The notes under the pieces: generated by a model | The model's database searches: none | What the model saw: only the letters and a program-made list of their open reading frames with translations | Told to the model about the DNA's origin: nothing | Program-made: the position numbers and the translations under genes | NCBI GenBank assembly: GCA_002482885.1 | Contig: DLGW01000005.1 | Coordinates: forward strand, 128,533-192,532 | Source: Flavobacteriaceae bacterium UBA7684 | GTDB lineage: Bacteria; Bacteroidota; Bacteroidia; Flavobacteriales; Flavobacteriaceae | DNA: 64,000 bases | Direction: 5' to 3' | Shown here: piece after piece, positions 49,164-58,203 of the stretch | Layout of the letters: the number at the start of each line of letters is the position of its first letter | Position numbering within the stretch: the stretch's first letter is position 1

Positions 49164-51194
49164 ATGGATACCGTAAATATTTTATTGGTCATTTTTTCGG
49201 TACTATTAGCTTTAGCTTTATCATATTATCAATATTTTTATAAAGCCAAAAATCATACTTCAATAGTGTGGTTTTTGGCTTCTTTACGTTTTACAGCGTT
49301 CTTTTTGTTGTTACTTTTATTGATTAATCCCAAAATCAAAAAAGAAATAACCCAAACCATTCAGCCTATATTGTATGTGTTGTTAGACAATTCTTCTTCC
49401 ATCAATGAATTAAAACAGTCCCAAAATGTTCAGCAGGTTTATCAAACATTTTCCGAAAGTGAAAAGTTAAAATCACATTTTGCCATACAATATTTTACTT
49501 TTGGTACAGGGATTAATCTTTTTAAAACTTTAGATTTTTCCGAAAAATCAACACATATTTCTCAAGTAGGGGATTATTTTAAAAAACATACGGCTGCAAA
49601 AAACACTCCTTTAGTTTTAGTAACCGATGGTAACCAAACTCAAGGCAAAGATTATATTCATAGTTTTTCTTCGGACATCAATGTTTTTCCTGTAGTTGTT
49701 GGAGATACCATACCATGGAATGACTTATCAATCACTCAGGTTAATGCTAATGAATATGCTTTGCAAAACAATCTTTTTCCAATAGAAGTATTAGTAAATT
49801 ATAGTGGAAATCAAAAATCAATCACCAGCGAGTTGGTTATTGAACATCAAAATCAAGTCATTTATAAAGAACAAGTTTCTTTTTTAAATCAAGAAAAGTC
49901 AAAAGTAGTAACCACTACTTTATTGGCAAATAAAATAGGATTACAACAGTATAAGGTCTCGTTAAAGCCTTTTGTTAACGAAAAAAATATTTACAACAAT
50001 ACTAAGAATATAGCCGTTGAAGTAATCAATCAAAAAAGTAAGATTGCCATAATTTCTAACATCACCCACCCAGATATGGGCGTTTTAAAACGAGCCATTG
50101 AAAAAAATAAGTATAGAGAGGTTGTGTTGCTAAAACCTGCCGAAGTTAAAGAGGTGTCGGATTACGATTTGTTGATTGTTTATCAGCCCAATGCTAAATT
50201 TACCCAATTGTTTCAACAAGCTAAAAATAAACAGATTAATACTTGGATAATAACAGGAAAACAAACCGATTATTTGTGGCTAAATCAAATAAATTCAGAT
50301 TATACTTTTAATGCCGTTTCACAATCAGAAAACTACAAACCCCTTTTGCAAAAGGATTTTTCATTATTTGTGATTGATGAAACCTTGTTTAAAAATTATC
50401 CTCCTTTAGAAAATGCTTATTTAAGAATTCAAGCCAAAGTAGTTACAAAGGATATGTTACAATCAGCCATTAGAAACGTAACTACACAAATGCCCTTACT
50501 TTCCTTTGTAGAAAATAATGCCTATCGTAGGGCTTATTTATTCGGAGAAAATATTTGGAAATGGCGCATGCAAACTTATTTAGATACTCAGAAATTTGAT
50601 GCCTTTGATGGAATGATTAATCAAGTGGTTCAGTATTTATCTTCTAAAGAGGCTAAAAAACGTTTGGTGGTTCAGGCAGAAAAGTGGTTTAATGCTTCGG
50701 ACAAAATATTTATCTCTGCCCGATTTTTTAATAAGAATTACGAATTAGATCCGCAGGCTCAGTTAACCATAACTTTAACTCATACCGCAACAAATAAACA
50801 AAAGCAATACGATTTGTTAAAGTCTGAACAAGATTTTAAAGTGCACTTTGAAGATTTGTTGCCAGGAAAATATCAATATCAAATTACTGAAAAAAGAACC
50901 CAAGAGAGCGTTAAAGGTTATTTTGAAGTAGTGGAATACGATATGGAAAAACATTTTGTGAATGCCAATTATTTAGCTTTAAAACAATTGTCGGAAATTA
51001 ATAAGGGTAGTTTGTATACCACCAATCAAACCTCAAAATTGATTGATGATTTATTAAAAAATGAAAATTATAAACCCATCCAAAATACGGTAATTAAAAA
51101 CACCTCATTAATCGATTGGAAATATTTGTTGATTACCTTAGCGCTTTTATTTTCGGTGGAATGGTTTACTAGAAAATATGTAGGATTGTTGTAA
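49164..51194 (+). CDS. Membrane protein with von Willebrand A-type domain
   Basis: The 676-residue protein has two N-terminal membrane helices (ILLVIFSVLLALALSYYQYF and LRFTAFFLLLLLLINP) and one at the C-terminus (LLITLALLFSVEWF). Between them, residues about 75-200 resemble a VWA domain: PILYVLLDNSSSINELKQS carries a DxSxS-type metal motif and LVLVTDGNQTQGKDYI a TDG motif. The rest (about 200-640) looks like large beta-rich periplasmic domains. This fits the Bacteroidota membrane proteins annotated as VWA-containing, of unknown role. It is followed 11 nt later by the LtaS-like gene, so a shared envelope function is plausible. Confidence 0.7.
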   Translation: MDTVNILLVIFSVLLALALSYYQYFYKAKNHTSIVWFLASLRFTAFFLLLLLLINPKIKKEITQTIQPILYVLLDNSSSINELKQSQNVQQVYQTFSESEKLKSHFAIQYFTFGTGINLFKTLDFSEKSTHISQVGDYFKKHTAAKNTPLVLVTDGNQTQGKDYIHSFSSDINVFPVVVGDTIPWNDLSITQVNANEYALQNNLFPIEVLVNYSGNQKSITSELVIEHQNQVIYKEQVSFLNQEKSKVVTTTLLANKIGLQQYKVSLKPFVNEKNIYNNTKNIAVEVINQKSKIAIISNITHPDMGVLKRAIEKNKYREVVLLKPAEVKEVSDYDLLIVYQPNAKFTQLFQQAKNKQINTWIITGKQTDYLWLNQINSDYTFNAVSQSENYKPLLQKDFSLFVIDETLFKNYPPLENAYLRIQAKVVTKDMLQSAIRNVTTQMPLLSFVENNAYRRAYLFGENIWKWRMQTYLDTQKFDAFDGMINQVVQYLSSKEAKKRLVVQAEKWFNASDKIFISARFFNKNYELDPQAQLTITLTHTATNKQKQYDLLKSEQDFKVHFEDLLPGKYQYQITEKRTQESVKGYFEVVEYDMEKHFVNANYLALKQLSEINKGSLYTTNQTSKLIDDLLKNENYKPIQNTVIKNTSLIDWKYLLITLALLFSVEWFTRKYVGLL

Positions 51195-51205
51195 AAAAGT
51201 AAAAT

Positions 51206-53164
51206 ATGAAGATTAATAATTTAGGTAGATATTCAATTATTGCAGGTTATACCTTATGGTTTTTAGCTTTGTCGTTTTTTTTAAGAGTAATATTTTTTGT
51301 TTGGCAATCCGATGAGGTTTCGTGGAATGTTTTAGATTTTTTAAGAACGATATTTACAGGATTCTTTTTTGATTTAGGAACGATTAATTATGTGCTTTTT
51401 TCGGGAATATTGTATTTAACTTTATTTCCACAACGGTTTTCAGGTACCTTGTTAGATAAAATATTGGTGTACTTTTTTTCCGTTTTAACCCTGTTCATTT
51501 TAGTGTTTACCTTTTTTGCCGAAATTACTTTTTGGGAAGAATTCAGAAACAGATTCAATTTTATAGCGGTTGATTATTTGATTTATACCCACGAAGTAGT
51601 TAAAAATATCGAGCAATCCTATCCGTTATCTATTTTGGTTCCCTCCATTGCAATTTTGACTTTTTTCTTTATTTATCTATTTCATAAGTTCAATTTTTAT
51701 AAAGATACCTTTACGCAAACGTCAACCTTAAAACAAAAATTAATTGTTTCAGGAACCAGTGTATTTATATTCTATTTGTTTACCGCTTTTATAACCAATA
51801 ATCAAGCAGAATGGTCTACCAACAGATATAATTCAGAAATATCTAAATCAGGAATTTATTCGTTTTTCTCGGCGTTCAGAAACAACCAAATGCTATATCC
51901 TGATTTTTATACTTCTTTACCAGACAAAGAAGCTTTTGGAATCATCAGAAACCAATTAAAAGATTCAAATGCAAAATTTATTTCGGATTCTTTAAGCATC
52001 AAAAGAAGTATTTCAGCTTCAGCACTTAACGAAGCCTTGGCAAATAAAAATGTGGTTTTAGTTTTAATGGAAAGTATGAGTGCTAGTTTTATGCAAACTT
52101 TTGGTAACGAAAACAACATCACTCCTGTATTAGATAGCTTGTCACAAAAAAGCTTGTTCTTTTCTAACCTATATGCCACCGGTACACGTACCGTAAGAGG
52201 TATGGAAGCCATGACTTTATCTATACCTCCAACACCTGGGCAAAGTATCGTAAAACGTCCCGAAAATCATAATTTATATACCGTGGCGAGTGTGTTTAAA
52301 GCTCAAAATTACAGATGTAATTTCTTTTACGGTGGAGATGGTTATTTTGATAATATGAATAGCTTTTTTGGAGGCAATGGTTTTCATATTTATGACAGAG
52401 GTCGAGGTAGTGTATTAAGTGATGAGATTAAAATGACCAGAAACAACATCAACGATGATGAAGTTTCTTTCGAAAATGCTTGGGGAATTTGCGACGAAGA
52501 CATTTACAACAAAATGATTAAAGCCGCAGATTTATCTTATAGCAAAAAAGAGCGTTTTTTTAATTTTGTAATGACCACTTCTAACCATCGTCCTTACACA
52601 TATCCAGAAAAGAAAATTGATATTCCATCCGGAACAGGTCGTGATGGGGCTGTAAAATACTCTGATTATGCTCTAGGACAATTGCTTAAAAAATCAAGTG
52701 CTAAACCATGGTTTAAAAATACCGTATTTGTAATTGTTGCGGATCATTGCGCCAGTAGTGCAGGTAAAGATGCTATTGATGTAGCTAATTATCACATACC
52801 CGCTTTAATTGTAAATCTACCGGAAAGCCATCATCAAAAAGTAGAAAAATTATGTTCACAAATAGACATTATGCCTACTTTGTTTAATCTTATGGGATGG
52901 AATTTCCAATCTAATTTTTTTGGTAAAAATGTGTTGAATCCTAATTTTGAAGAAAGAACATTTGTGGCAACCTACAGAAAATTGTCATTAATGAAAGGCA
53001 GTCAAATAATGGTTTTATCCGACCAAAAAAGACAAGATTTTTATCAATGGAATAAAGCCGATAACAGCTTAACTTCCATTCCTATGAATCAGTCATTTTT
53101 AAATGAAGCCATTGCATGGTATCAAACCGCCGATTATTTGTTTACCCATAAATTGTTGAAATAA
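51206..53164 (+). CDS. LtaS/MdoB-type sulfatase-fold transferase, phosphoglycerol-transferase-like
   Basis: The 652-residue protein has five N-terminal membrane helices (residues about 10-200) and a periplasmic sulfatase-fold domain. The active-site features of lipoteichoic acid synthase are visible: Glu in VVLVLMESMSASFM, the Thr nucleophile in NLYATGTRTVRGMEAMT, and Asp-His in FVIVADHCASSAGKD. LtaS/MdoB proteins move glycerol phosphate (or similar head groups) from phospholipid to a surface glycan, leaving diacylglycerol. A Gram-negative bacterium makes no lipoteichoic acid, so the acceptor is unknown. The next gene, a diacylglycerol kinase, overlaps its stop by 1 nt. Confidence 0.9.
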   Translation: MKINNLGRYSIIAGYTLWFLALSFFLRVIFFVWQSDEVSWNVLDFLRTIFTGFFFDLGTINYVLFSGILYLTLFPQRFSGTLLDKILVYFFSVLTLFILVFTFFAEITFWEEFRNRFNFIAVDYLIYTHEVVKNIEQSYPLSILVPSIAILTFFFIYLFHKFNFYKDTFTQTSTLKQKLIVSGTSVFIFYLFTAFITNNQAEWSTNRYNSEISKSGIYSFFSAFRNNQMLYPDFYTSLPDKEAFGIIRNQLKDSNAKFISDSLSIKRSISASALNEALANKNVVLVLMESMSASFMQTFGNENNITPVLDSLSQKSLFFSNLYATGTRTVRGMEAMTLSIPPTPGQSIVKRPENHNLYTVASVFKAQNYRCNFFYGGDGYFDNMNSFFGGNGFHIYDRGRGSVLSDEIKMTRNNINDDEVSFENAWGICDEDIYNKMIKAADLSYSKKERFFNFVMTTSNHRPYTYPEKKIDIPSGTGRDGAVKYSDYALGQLLKKSSAKPWFKNTVFVIVADHCASSAGKDAIDVANYHIPALIVNLPESHHQKVEKLCSQIDIMPTLFNLMGWNFQSNFFGKNVLNPNFEERTFVATYRKLSLMKGSQIMVLSDQKRQDFYQWNKADNSLTSIPMNQSFLNEAIAWYQTADYLFTHKLLK

Positions 53165-54045
53165 TGCAGTACTTACACTTTATTGTTAATCCAATTTCTG
53201 GTAAAGGTAAACACAATATCAGCCTAAATTTTATACATCAGTTTTTTGATAAAGAACAGTATAAAATAGAAGTAGTTTATTCAGGGCATAAAAAACATGC
53301 AGTTGAACTGGCAAAGCAAGCAGTAACTCAAAATCCGGATGTGATAGTAGCTTGTGGAGGTGATGGAACCATAAACGAAGTAGCATCGGCATTGGTAGGC
53401 ACTTCCATTCCGTTGGGCATAATACCCGTAGGTTCCGGAAACGGATTAGCGTCTAATTTGCAAATTTCCAGAAATATTCAAAAAGCTTTTCAAACCCTAA
53501 AAGGTTTAAAGCCCTCTAATATTGATGTGGGCAGTGTAAATGGAATTTACTTTTTCAGTAATATGGGTTTGGGTATAGATGCTTTAATTATTAAAAAATA
53601 CGAAAGTTTTCCTACCCGAAGTTTATATACTTACGTAAAAGCCTCTTTGTTTTCGGCCACGCAATACAAACCGCGTAAAGCAACAGTCAGTTTGAATAAC
53701 CAACAATTTGAGATTCGTCCGTTTTTGCTTTTTGTATCCAATTCCAACGAAATGGGTTACAACATGAGTTTAACACCCAAAGCCAGTTTGCAAGATGGTT
53801 TGTTGGATGTATTGGCGATACCTAAAACCACCTTCCTGCAAAAATTATATTTTGGAGGATTGATTTTAAGCAAAAAAGTTGAAAAATTTAAAAAAGCACA
53901 AATCCACCAAACGCAACAACTAACCGTTCATTTTCAAGACAATCAGTCTGTTGAAGCACAAATAGATGGCGAATTTTATAGTTTAGAGTCGCAAATCATA
54001 AACATTGAATTACTACCTAAAGCTTTAAAAGTAATTACGGATTAA
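53164..54045 (+). CDS. Diacylglycerol/lipid kinase of the DgkB-YegS family
   Basis: The 293-residue cytoplasmic enzyme phosphorylates a lipid, most likely diacylglycerol. Motifs: HFIVNPISGKGKHNISLNFI, VIVACGGDGTINEVASALVG, LGIIPVGSGNGLASNLQISR. The two-domain fold then has a beta-rich C-terminal part (residues about 130-290) with a conserved Asp and Glu region (LQDGLLDVLAIPK). It overlaps the LtaS-like gene (TAATG), so the two are translationally coupled. Together this suggests recycling of the diacylglycerol released by the transferase; inference from family knowledge. A terminator follows. Confidence 0.9.
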   Translation: MQYLHFIVNPISGKGKHNISLNFIHQFFDKEQYKIEVVYSGHKKHAVELAKQAVTQNPDVIVACGGDGTINEVASALVGTSIPLGIIPVGSGNGLASNLQISRNIQKAFQTLKGLKPSNIDVGSVNGIYFFSNMGLGIDALIIKKYESFPTRSLYTYVKASLFSATQYKPRKATVSLNNQQFEIRPFLLFVSNSNEMGYNMSLTPKASLQDGLLDVLAIPKTTFLQKLYFGGLILSKKVEKFKKAQIHQTQQLTVHFQDNQSVEAQIDGEFYSLESQIINIELLPKALKVITD

Positions 54046-54073
54046 TATATTTGGTAATGTGATCCAAAAAATG

Positions 54074-54096
54074 AGGCAGTTCTAACTGCCTTTTTT
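54074..54096 (+). terminator. Terminator after the lipid kinase gene
   Basis: AGGCAG and CTGCCT flank a TTCTAA loop, followed by a T-run. It closes the fabG-VWA-LtaS-DgkB row. Confidence 0.75.
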
Positions 54097-54129
54097 ATTT
54101 GCATATCCAGACGGATGGTTATTGCCTAA

Positions 54130-54235
54130 AATCCGCGTTAAGGACGGAGCCATTATTGGAGCTCTTTTTTATGAAATGCAATGAAATAAAAAAAGCGACT
54201 GGCGACGGCCTGACCCGCCTAAGCGGGGAACGCCC
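54130..54235 (+). repeat. Structured interspersed repeat, copy D
   Basis: Starts ATCCGCGTTAAGGACGGAGC, continues with CCATTATTGGAGCTCTTTTT, a central A-rich and AAAAAAAGCGACTGGCGACG segment, and ends GACCCGCCTAAGCGGGGAAC then GCCC. The beginning CCGCGTTAA and end GGGGAACGCCC match copy C at 31.2 kb, with the last hairpin (CCCGC/GCGGG here) replaced by CCTCGC/GCGAGG there, a compensatory change. Confidence 0.7.
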
Positions 54236-54236
54236 A

Positions 54237-54462
54237 AATAGTTATGGGTATTAAGCTGTCGGCAATGAGCTGCGAGCACTAGTTATCTCAATTTAAAAAA
54301 ATAGCCAATACCTAACACCCAACGTCCAAAAACCCATCACCCAAAACTTAACACCCAGTACCCTTTACCCAAAACCTGATTTTATGCGAAATTGTGCGTA
54401 AAAAAACGTGGATAAGCATAGTATTCTGTAATATTTTTCTATTTTAGTGGCTACTTAAAAAA
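54237..54462. other. Remainder of the 417-nt spacer before glgE
   Basis: No gene was seen. At 54301-54377 a low-complexity run of CCTAACACCC, CCCAAAAC-like words forms a degenerate tandem. ATAGCCAATA at 54301-54310 is the inverted form of the TATTGGCTAT word in the lpxA-efp spacer. No TAnnTTTG match was clear before glgE. Confidence 0.5.
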
Positions 54463-56412
54463 ATGTTAAAAATGCTTAATCAAAGAAGAGTAATCATAGA
54501 AAACGTTTACCCGCAATTGGATGGCGGAGTAAATTTTATTAAAAGGGTAGTTGGTCAACAAATTGAAGTTACCGCAGATGTATTAGCAGATGGTCATGAT
54601 ACCATTGAAAGTGCGATTCGTTTTAAACATGAAGGTGATTCTGTTTGGGGTGAATCCCGAATGTATGGAGTAGGTAATGAAGTGCGTAAAGGTCATTTTA
54701 CCGTTGATAAACAAGGATTTTATAGTTATTATGTAGAGGGCTGGGTAGATTATGCTTTAAGCTGGTTACACGGAACGGAAAGAAAAATTCGTGATGGGCA
54801 ATATGTAAAGTCTGAATTGTTAGAAGGCGCTCAATACATTAAAAATATTATTGATAAAACCAATGATCACGAAAAATACGTATTGAATGAATTGATTTAT
54901 TTTTTCACCAACGAAAGTGAATACCATCATGCGATTGACGAACACCGTTTGTCTGAACTAGGAGGTATTTTTCATAAGTATCCCGAAAAAATATTAATGA
55001 ATCAATCTGCGGAACTAAAAGTTTATGTAGATCGTCAAAAAGCATTGTTTAGTACCTGGTATGAATTCTTTCCACGTTCAGCTTCGCAACAAGAAGGTGT
55101 TCATGGGACTTTTAAAGATTGTGAGCACATTTTGCCAAAAGTGGCTGAAATGGGTTTTGATACGTTGTATTTTCCACCCATTCATCCTATTGGGGAAGTA
55201 AACAGAAAAGGAAAAAACAATGCTACGGTGGCTGGACCAGATGATGTAGGTTCGCCATGGGGAATCGGTTCACAATTTGGAGGACACGCTTCGGTACATC
55301 CGCAATTAGGTACCGTGGAGGATTTTAAATCGTTAGTTCAAAAAGCAAAAGAATACGGAATAGAAGTAGCAATGGATTTTGCTTTACAGGCGGCTCCGGA
55401 TCACCCATATGTAAAACAACATCCGGAATGGTTTAAATGGAGACCAGATGGAACTGTGCAGTATGCTGAAAATCCGCCAAAAAAATATCAAGATATTTTA
55501 CCTATTTATTACGAAACTAAAGCATGGAAAAAACTTTGGAAAGAGTTATTAGATGTGATGTTGTATTGGGTAGAAGAGTGCGATATTAAAATATTCAGAG
55601 TGGATAACCCGCATACCAAACCGTTTTATTTTTGGGGTTGGTTAATTGACGAAGTAAAAAAGAAACATCCAGATGTGTTGTTTTTAGCGGAGGCATTTAC
55701 GGCTCAAAAAATTATGATGGAATTAGGTAAACAAGGATTTACACAATCGTACACTTATTTTACTTGGAGAACCAGTAAATGGGAAATTCAAGATTATGTA
55801 AATGAATTGACAAAAACCACTTTCCGAGAATTTTTCAGACCTAACTTTTGGCCAAATACACCCGATATTAACCCAGGTCATTTACAATACGGAAACGAAG
55901 CCATTCACATGATTCGTTACTTTTTGGCAGCAACGTTAAGTTCTAACACGGGTATTTATGGGCCTGTTTTTGAACAAATGGTTTCCGATGCGTTACCAGG
56001 ACGCGAGGAGTACATGGACTCTGAAAAATATCAAATCAGAAAATGGAATTGGTATGTAGACAATAAAGTGACTAACATTATTGGAAAAGTAAATCGTATT
56101 AGAAAAACACAAACCTCTTTACAACAAACTAATAACATTCATTTTTGCGATACTGATAACGACAATATTATTGCATATTACAAATTCGATGACAACAAAG
56201 CCAATGAAACATTAATGATTGTTTCCTTAGATCCACACCACACACAACAAGGTTGGGTTAAGTTGCCGTTGCATGATTTAGGTGTTTGGGAAGGGCATCG
56301 ATTAGAAATGCAAGATTTAATCACAGGAGCTACCTACTCTTGGGATAAACAATGGTGTTTTGTAGATTTAAACCCAGGCTTGCCTTTCCATCTATTCAAA
56401 ATCAATAAATAA
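54463..56412 (+). CDS. glgE: Alpha-1,4-glucan:maltose-1-phosphate maltosyltransferase
   Basis: GlgE transfers maltosyl units from maltose-1-phosphate to alpha-glucan chains. The 649-residue GH13 subfamily 3 enzyme has an N-terminal beta/linker domain (to about 190), then a TIM barrel: DFALQAAPDHPYVKQHPEWF, the nucleophile Asp381 in FRVDNPHTKPFYFWG, the acid/base Glu410 in LFLAEAFTA, and a C-terminal beta domain. This combination, especially the VDNPHTK loop, is the GlgE hallmark. The start may be the ATG at 54472. It leads the glgE-mak-glgB-GH31 block. A trehalose synthase gene (TreS) that often supplies maltose is absent from this block. Confidence 0.95.
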   Translation: MLKMLNQRRVIIENVYPQLDGGVNFIKRVVGQQIEVTADVLADGHDTIESAIRFKHEGDSVWGESRMYGVGNEVRKGHFTVDKQGFYSYYVEGWVDYALSWLHGTERKIRDGQYVKSELLEGAQYIKNIIDKTNDHEKYVLNELIYFFTNESEYHHAIDEHRLSELGGIFHKYPEKILMNQSAELKVYVDRQKALFSTWYEFFPRSASQQEGVHGTFKDCEHILPKVAEMGFDTLYFPPIHPIGEVNRKGKNNATVAGPDDVGSPWGIGSQFGGHASVHPQLGTVEDFKSLVQKAKEYGIEVAMDFALQAAPDHPYVKQHPEWFKWRPDGTVQYAENPPKKYQDILPIYYETKAWKKLWKELLDVMLYWVEECDIKIFRVDNPHTKPFYFWGWLIDEVKKKHPDVLFLAEAFTAQKIMMELGKQGFTQSYTYFTWRTSKWEIQDYVNELTKTTFREFFRPNFWPNTPDINPGHLQYGNEAIHMIRYFLAATLSSNTGIYGPVFEQMVSDALPGREEYMDSEKYQIRKWNWYVDNKVTNIIGKVNRIRKTQTSLQQTNNIHFCDTDNDNIIAYYKFDDNKANETLMIVSLDPHHTQQGWVKLPLHDLGVWEGHRLEMQDLITGATYSWDKQWCFVDLNPGLPFHLFKINK

Positions 56413-56441
56413 AACCAACAACTAAAACTAATACAAAAGCT

Positions 56442-58064
56442 ATGGATATATCTGGATTAGAGAACTTTAAAGTGCCCTATGTTTTTGATGCTTCATGGGA
56501 ACATGTTTTTGAACACAAAGAATTTAAAAACATACTTTCTTCGAATATTTTAGAACAATACATTGTAAGCAAACGTTGGTTTGGCGGTAAGTCCAGCACG
56601 TTGAAATACATTGATATTATAGACTTATTTAAGTTGCATTCCGACGAGCATACTTATTACGGTTTATTATTAGAGGTGAATTTTAAAGAAGCTTTCTTTC
56701 AAAATTATTTTATTCCAATTGCTTTTGTAGAAGACTATTCTTCGGCAGATATGGTAATAGCACCTATGCTGTTAGATGGTAAAGAAGGATACGTTATTGA
56801 TGCTTTACATCAAGAAGATTTCCGAAGAATGATGTATAATAAGATCTTGCACTGCAGAGATGAGCAAGTTCAAGGTTCTGTATTGTTTCACAGAAGTGAT
56901 ACTTTGTTAGGAAATGAATACCAATCTTCTCGATTTATGGGAGTAGAGCAAAGTAATACGTCTATCATTTACAATGAAAAATTTGTAATGAAGTTTTTCA
57001 GACGGATTTATTTTGATACCAATCCCGATTACGAAGTAAATCGATTTTTGTCAGAAGTAATGAAGTTTCAGTATACGCCTAAGTATAAAGGAAGTATCAA
57101 TATGCTTTCCGACAACGAAGACATTACTTTGGCATTAATGCAAGAAATGGTTCCTAATCAAGGTGATGCGTGGGAATACATGAAAAAAGAAATGTATACC
57201 GTTTTTGATAATTTGCAACATAAAAACGTAGCCATTTATGACTTGCCACAAGTAAAATTATTTAAGCGTTTAGAAATTGAAGATGTTCCGCATGTAATCA
57301 TTGATTGGGTAGGAGCTTCTATTTTTCATAGAGTAAAAACCTTAGCGATTAGAACTGCACAAATGCATATTGCTTTAGGAGGAGACATTCATGATACTGC
57401 TTTTACGCCAGAAACCTATAGTGGAGATTATACCGTTTGGTTAAAAAATAGATTAACCTATCAGTTTCAAAATCGCGTAAATACGATTGAAAACAATTTA
57501 CATAAGCTAGAAGGTTTATCGTTAGACTTAGCACATAAATTCTTAAATCATAAAAAAGAGATTCGTAAACACTTTTTAAAATTTGATTGGCATAAAATGA
57601 AAAGTGAGCGTATTCGTATACACGGAGATTATCACTTGGGTCAAGTTTTAGTAAATGGAGACGATTTCTTTTTATTGGATTTTGAAGGAGAACCCGAAAA
57701 CACCATTATGGATAGAAAGGTAAAACAACCCCCATTAAAAGATGTGGCGGGAATGTTCCGTTCTTTCCATTATTCTATTTATGCAACCATATTTAATAAT
57801 CCTGATGATTTTCCATTTCCTCAAAAAGATTTGTTTTACGCAGGGGAATTGTTGTACAAATATTTTGTAGGGGTATTTTTAAACTCATACATTAAATTAG
57901 TACAATCACATAATTTGAATATTGGATATTCGCACGAAATAGATTTCTTTTTACGTTACTGCATGTTAGAAAAAGCAGTGTATGAATTAGGCTACGAATT
58001 AAACTCAAGACCCAAGTGGGCAGTTATTCCTTTAGAGGGAATCGCGAGCATCATGGAGTATTAA
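56442..58064 (+). CDS. mak: Maltokinase-like phosphotransferase
   Basis: The 540-residue protein phosphorylates maltose to maltose-1-phosphate, the GlgE substrate. Kinase motifs: an N-terminal cap (LSSNILEQYIVSKRWFGGKS), the nucleotide-lysine region FVMKFFRRI, and the catalytic loop RIHGDYHLGQVLVNGDDFFL followed by LDFEGEPE, an aminoglycoside-phosphotransferase-like HGDxHLxQ...DFEG pattern typical of Pep2/Mak. No fused TreS is present, so this is a stand-alone kinase. It follows glgE by 29 nt. The 139-nt gap to glgB contains short tandem repeats. Confidence 0.88.
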   Translation: MDISGLENFKVPYVFDASWEHVFEHKEFKNILSSNILEQYIVSKRWFGGKSSTLKYIDIIDLFKLHSDEHTYYGLLLEVNFKEAFFQNYFIPIAFVEDYSSADMVIAPMLLDGKEGYVIDALHQEDFRRMMYNKILHCRDEQVQGSVLFHRSDTLLGNEYQSSRFMGVEQSNTSIIYNEKFVMKFFRRIYFDTNPDYEVNRFLSEVMKFQYTPKYKGSINMLSDNEDITLALMQEMVPNQGDAWEYMKKEMYTVFDNLQHKNVAIYDLPQVKLFKRLEIEDVPHVIIDWVGASIFHRVKTLAIRTAQMHIALGGDIHDTAFTPETYSGDYTVWLKNRLTYQFQNRVNTIENNLHKLEGLSLDLAHKFLNHKKEIRKHFLKFDWHKMKSERIRIHGDYHLGQVLVNGDDFFLLDFEGEPENTIMDRKVKQPPLKDVAGMFRSFHYSIYATIFNNPDDFPFPQKDLFYAGELLYKYFVGVFLNSYIKLVQSHNLNIGYSHEIDFFLRYCMLEKAVYELGYELNSRPKWAVIPLEGIASIMEY

Positions 58065-58203
58065 ATTGTGAATGATGAATTGTGAATGATGAATTTGAAT
58101 TTTTAATTGCCAAAAAATAAAACTATTGCATATTGCCTTTTGGCTAGTGCCTAAAAAAAACTAATTACCAATTACTAACAACTAATCACTTAAAATATTA
58201 ATA
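58065..58203. repeat. Tandem 14-mers and word repeats in the mak-glgB spacer
   Basis: The 14-mer ATTGTGAATGATGA occurs twice in a row at 58065-58092, right after the mak stop. Further on, ATTGCATATTGCCTTTTGGC and TAGTGCCTAA at about 58123-58154 echo the words in the lpxA-efp spacer, and the rest is ACTAATTACCAATTACTAAC-like. Non-coding; no terminator or promoter consensus found. Confidence 0.6.

Noticed and set aside
54130..54235. tRNA-like fold in the structured spacer
   Set aside because: No T-arm (GTTCRA) or anticodon arm in the correct spacing; it fits the repeat family shared with 31.2 kb better.
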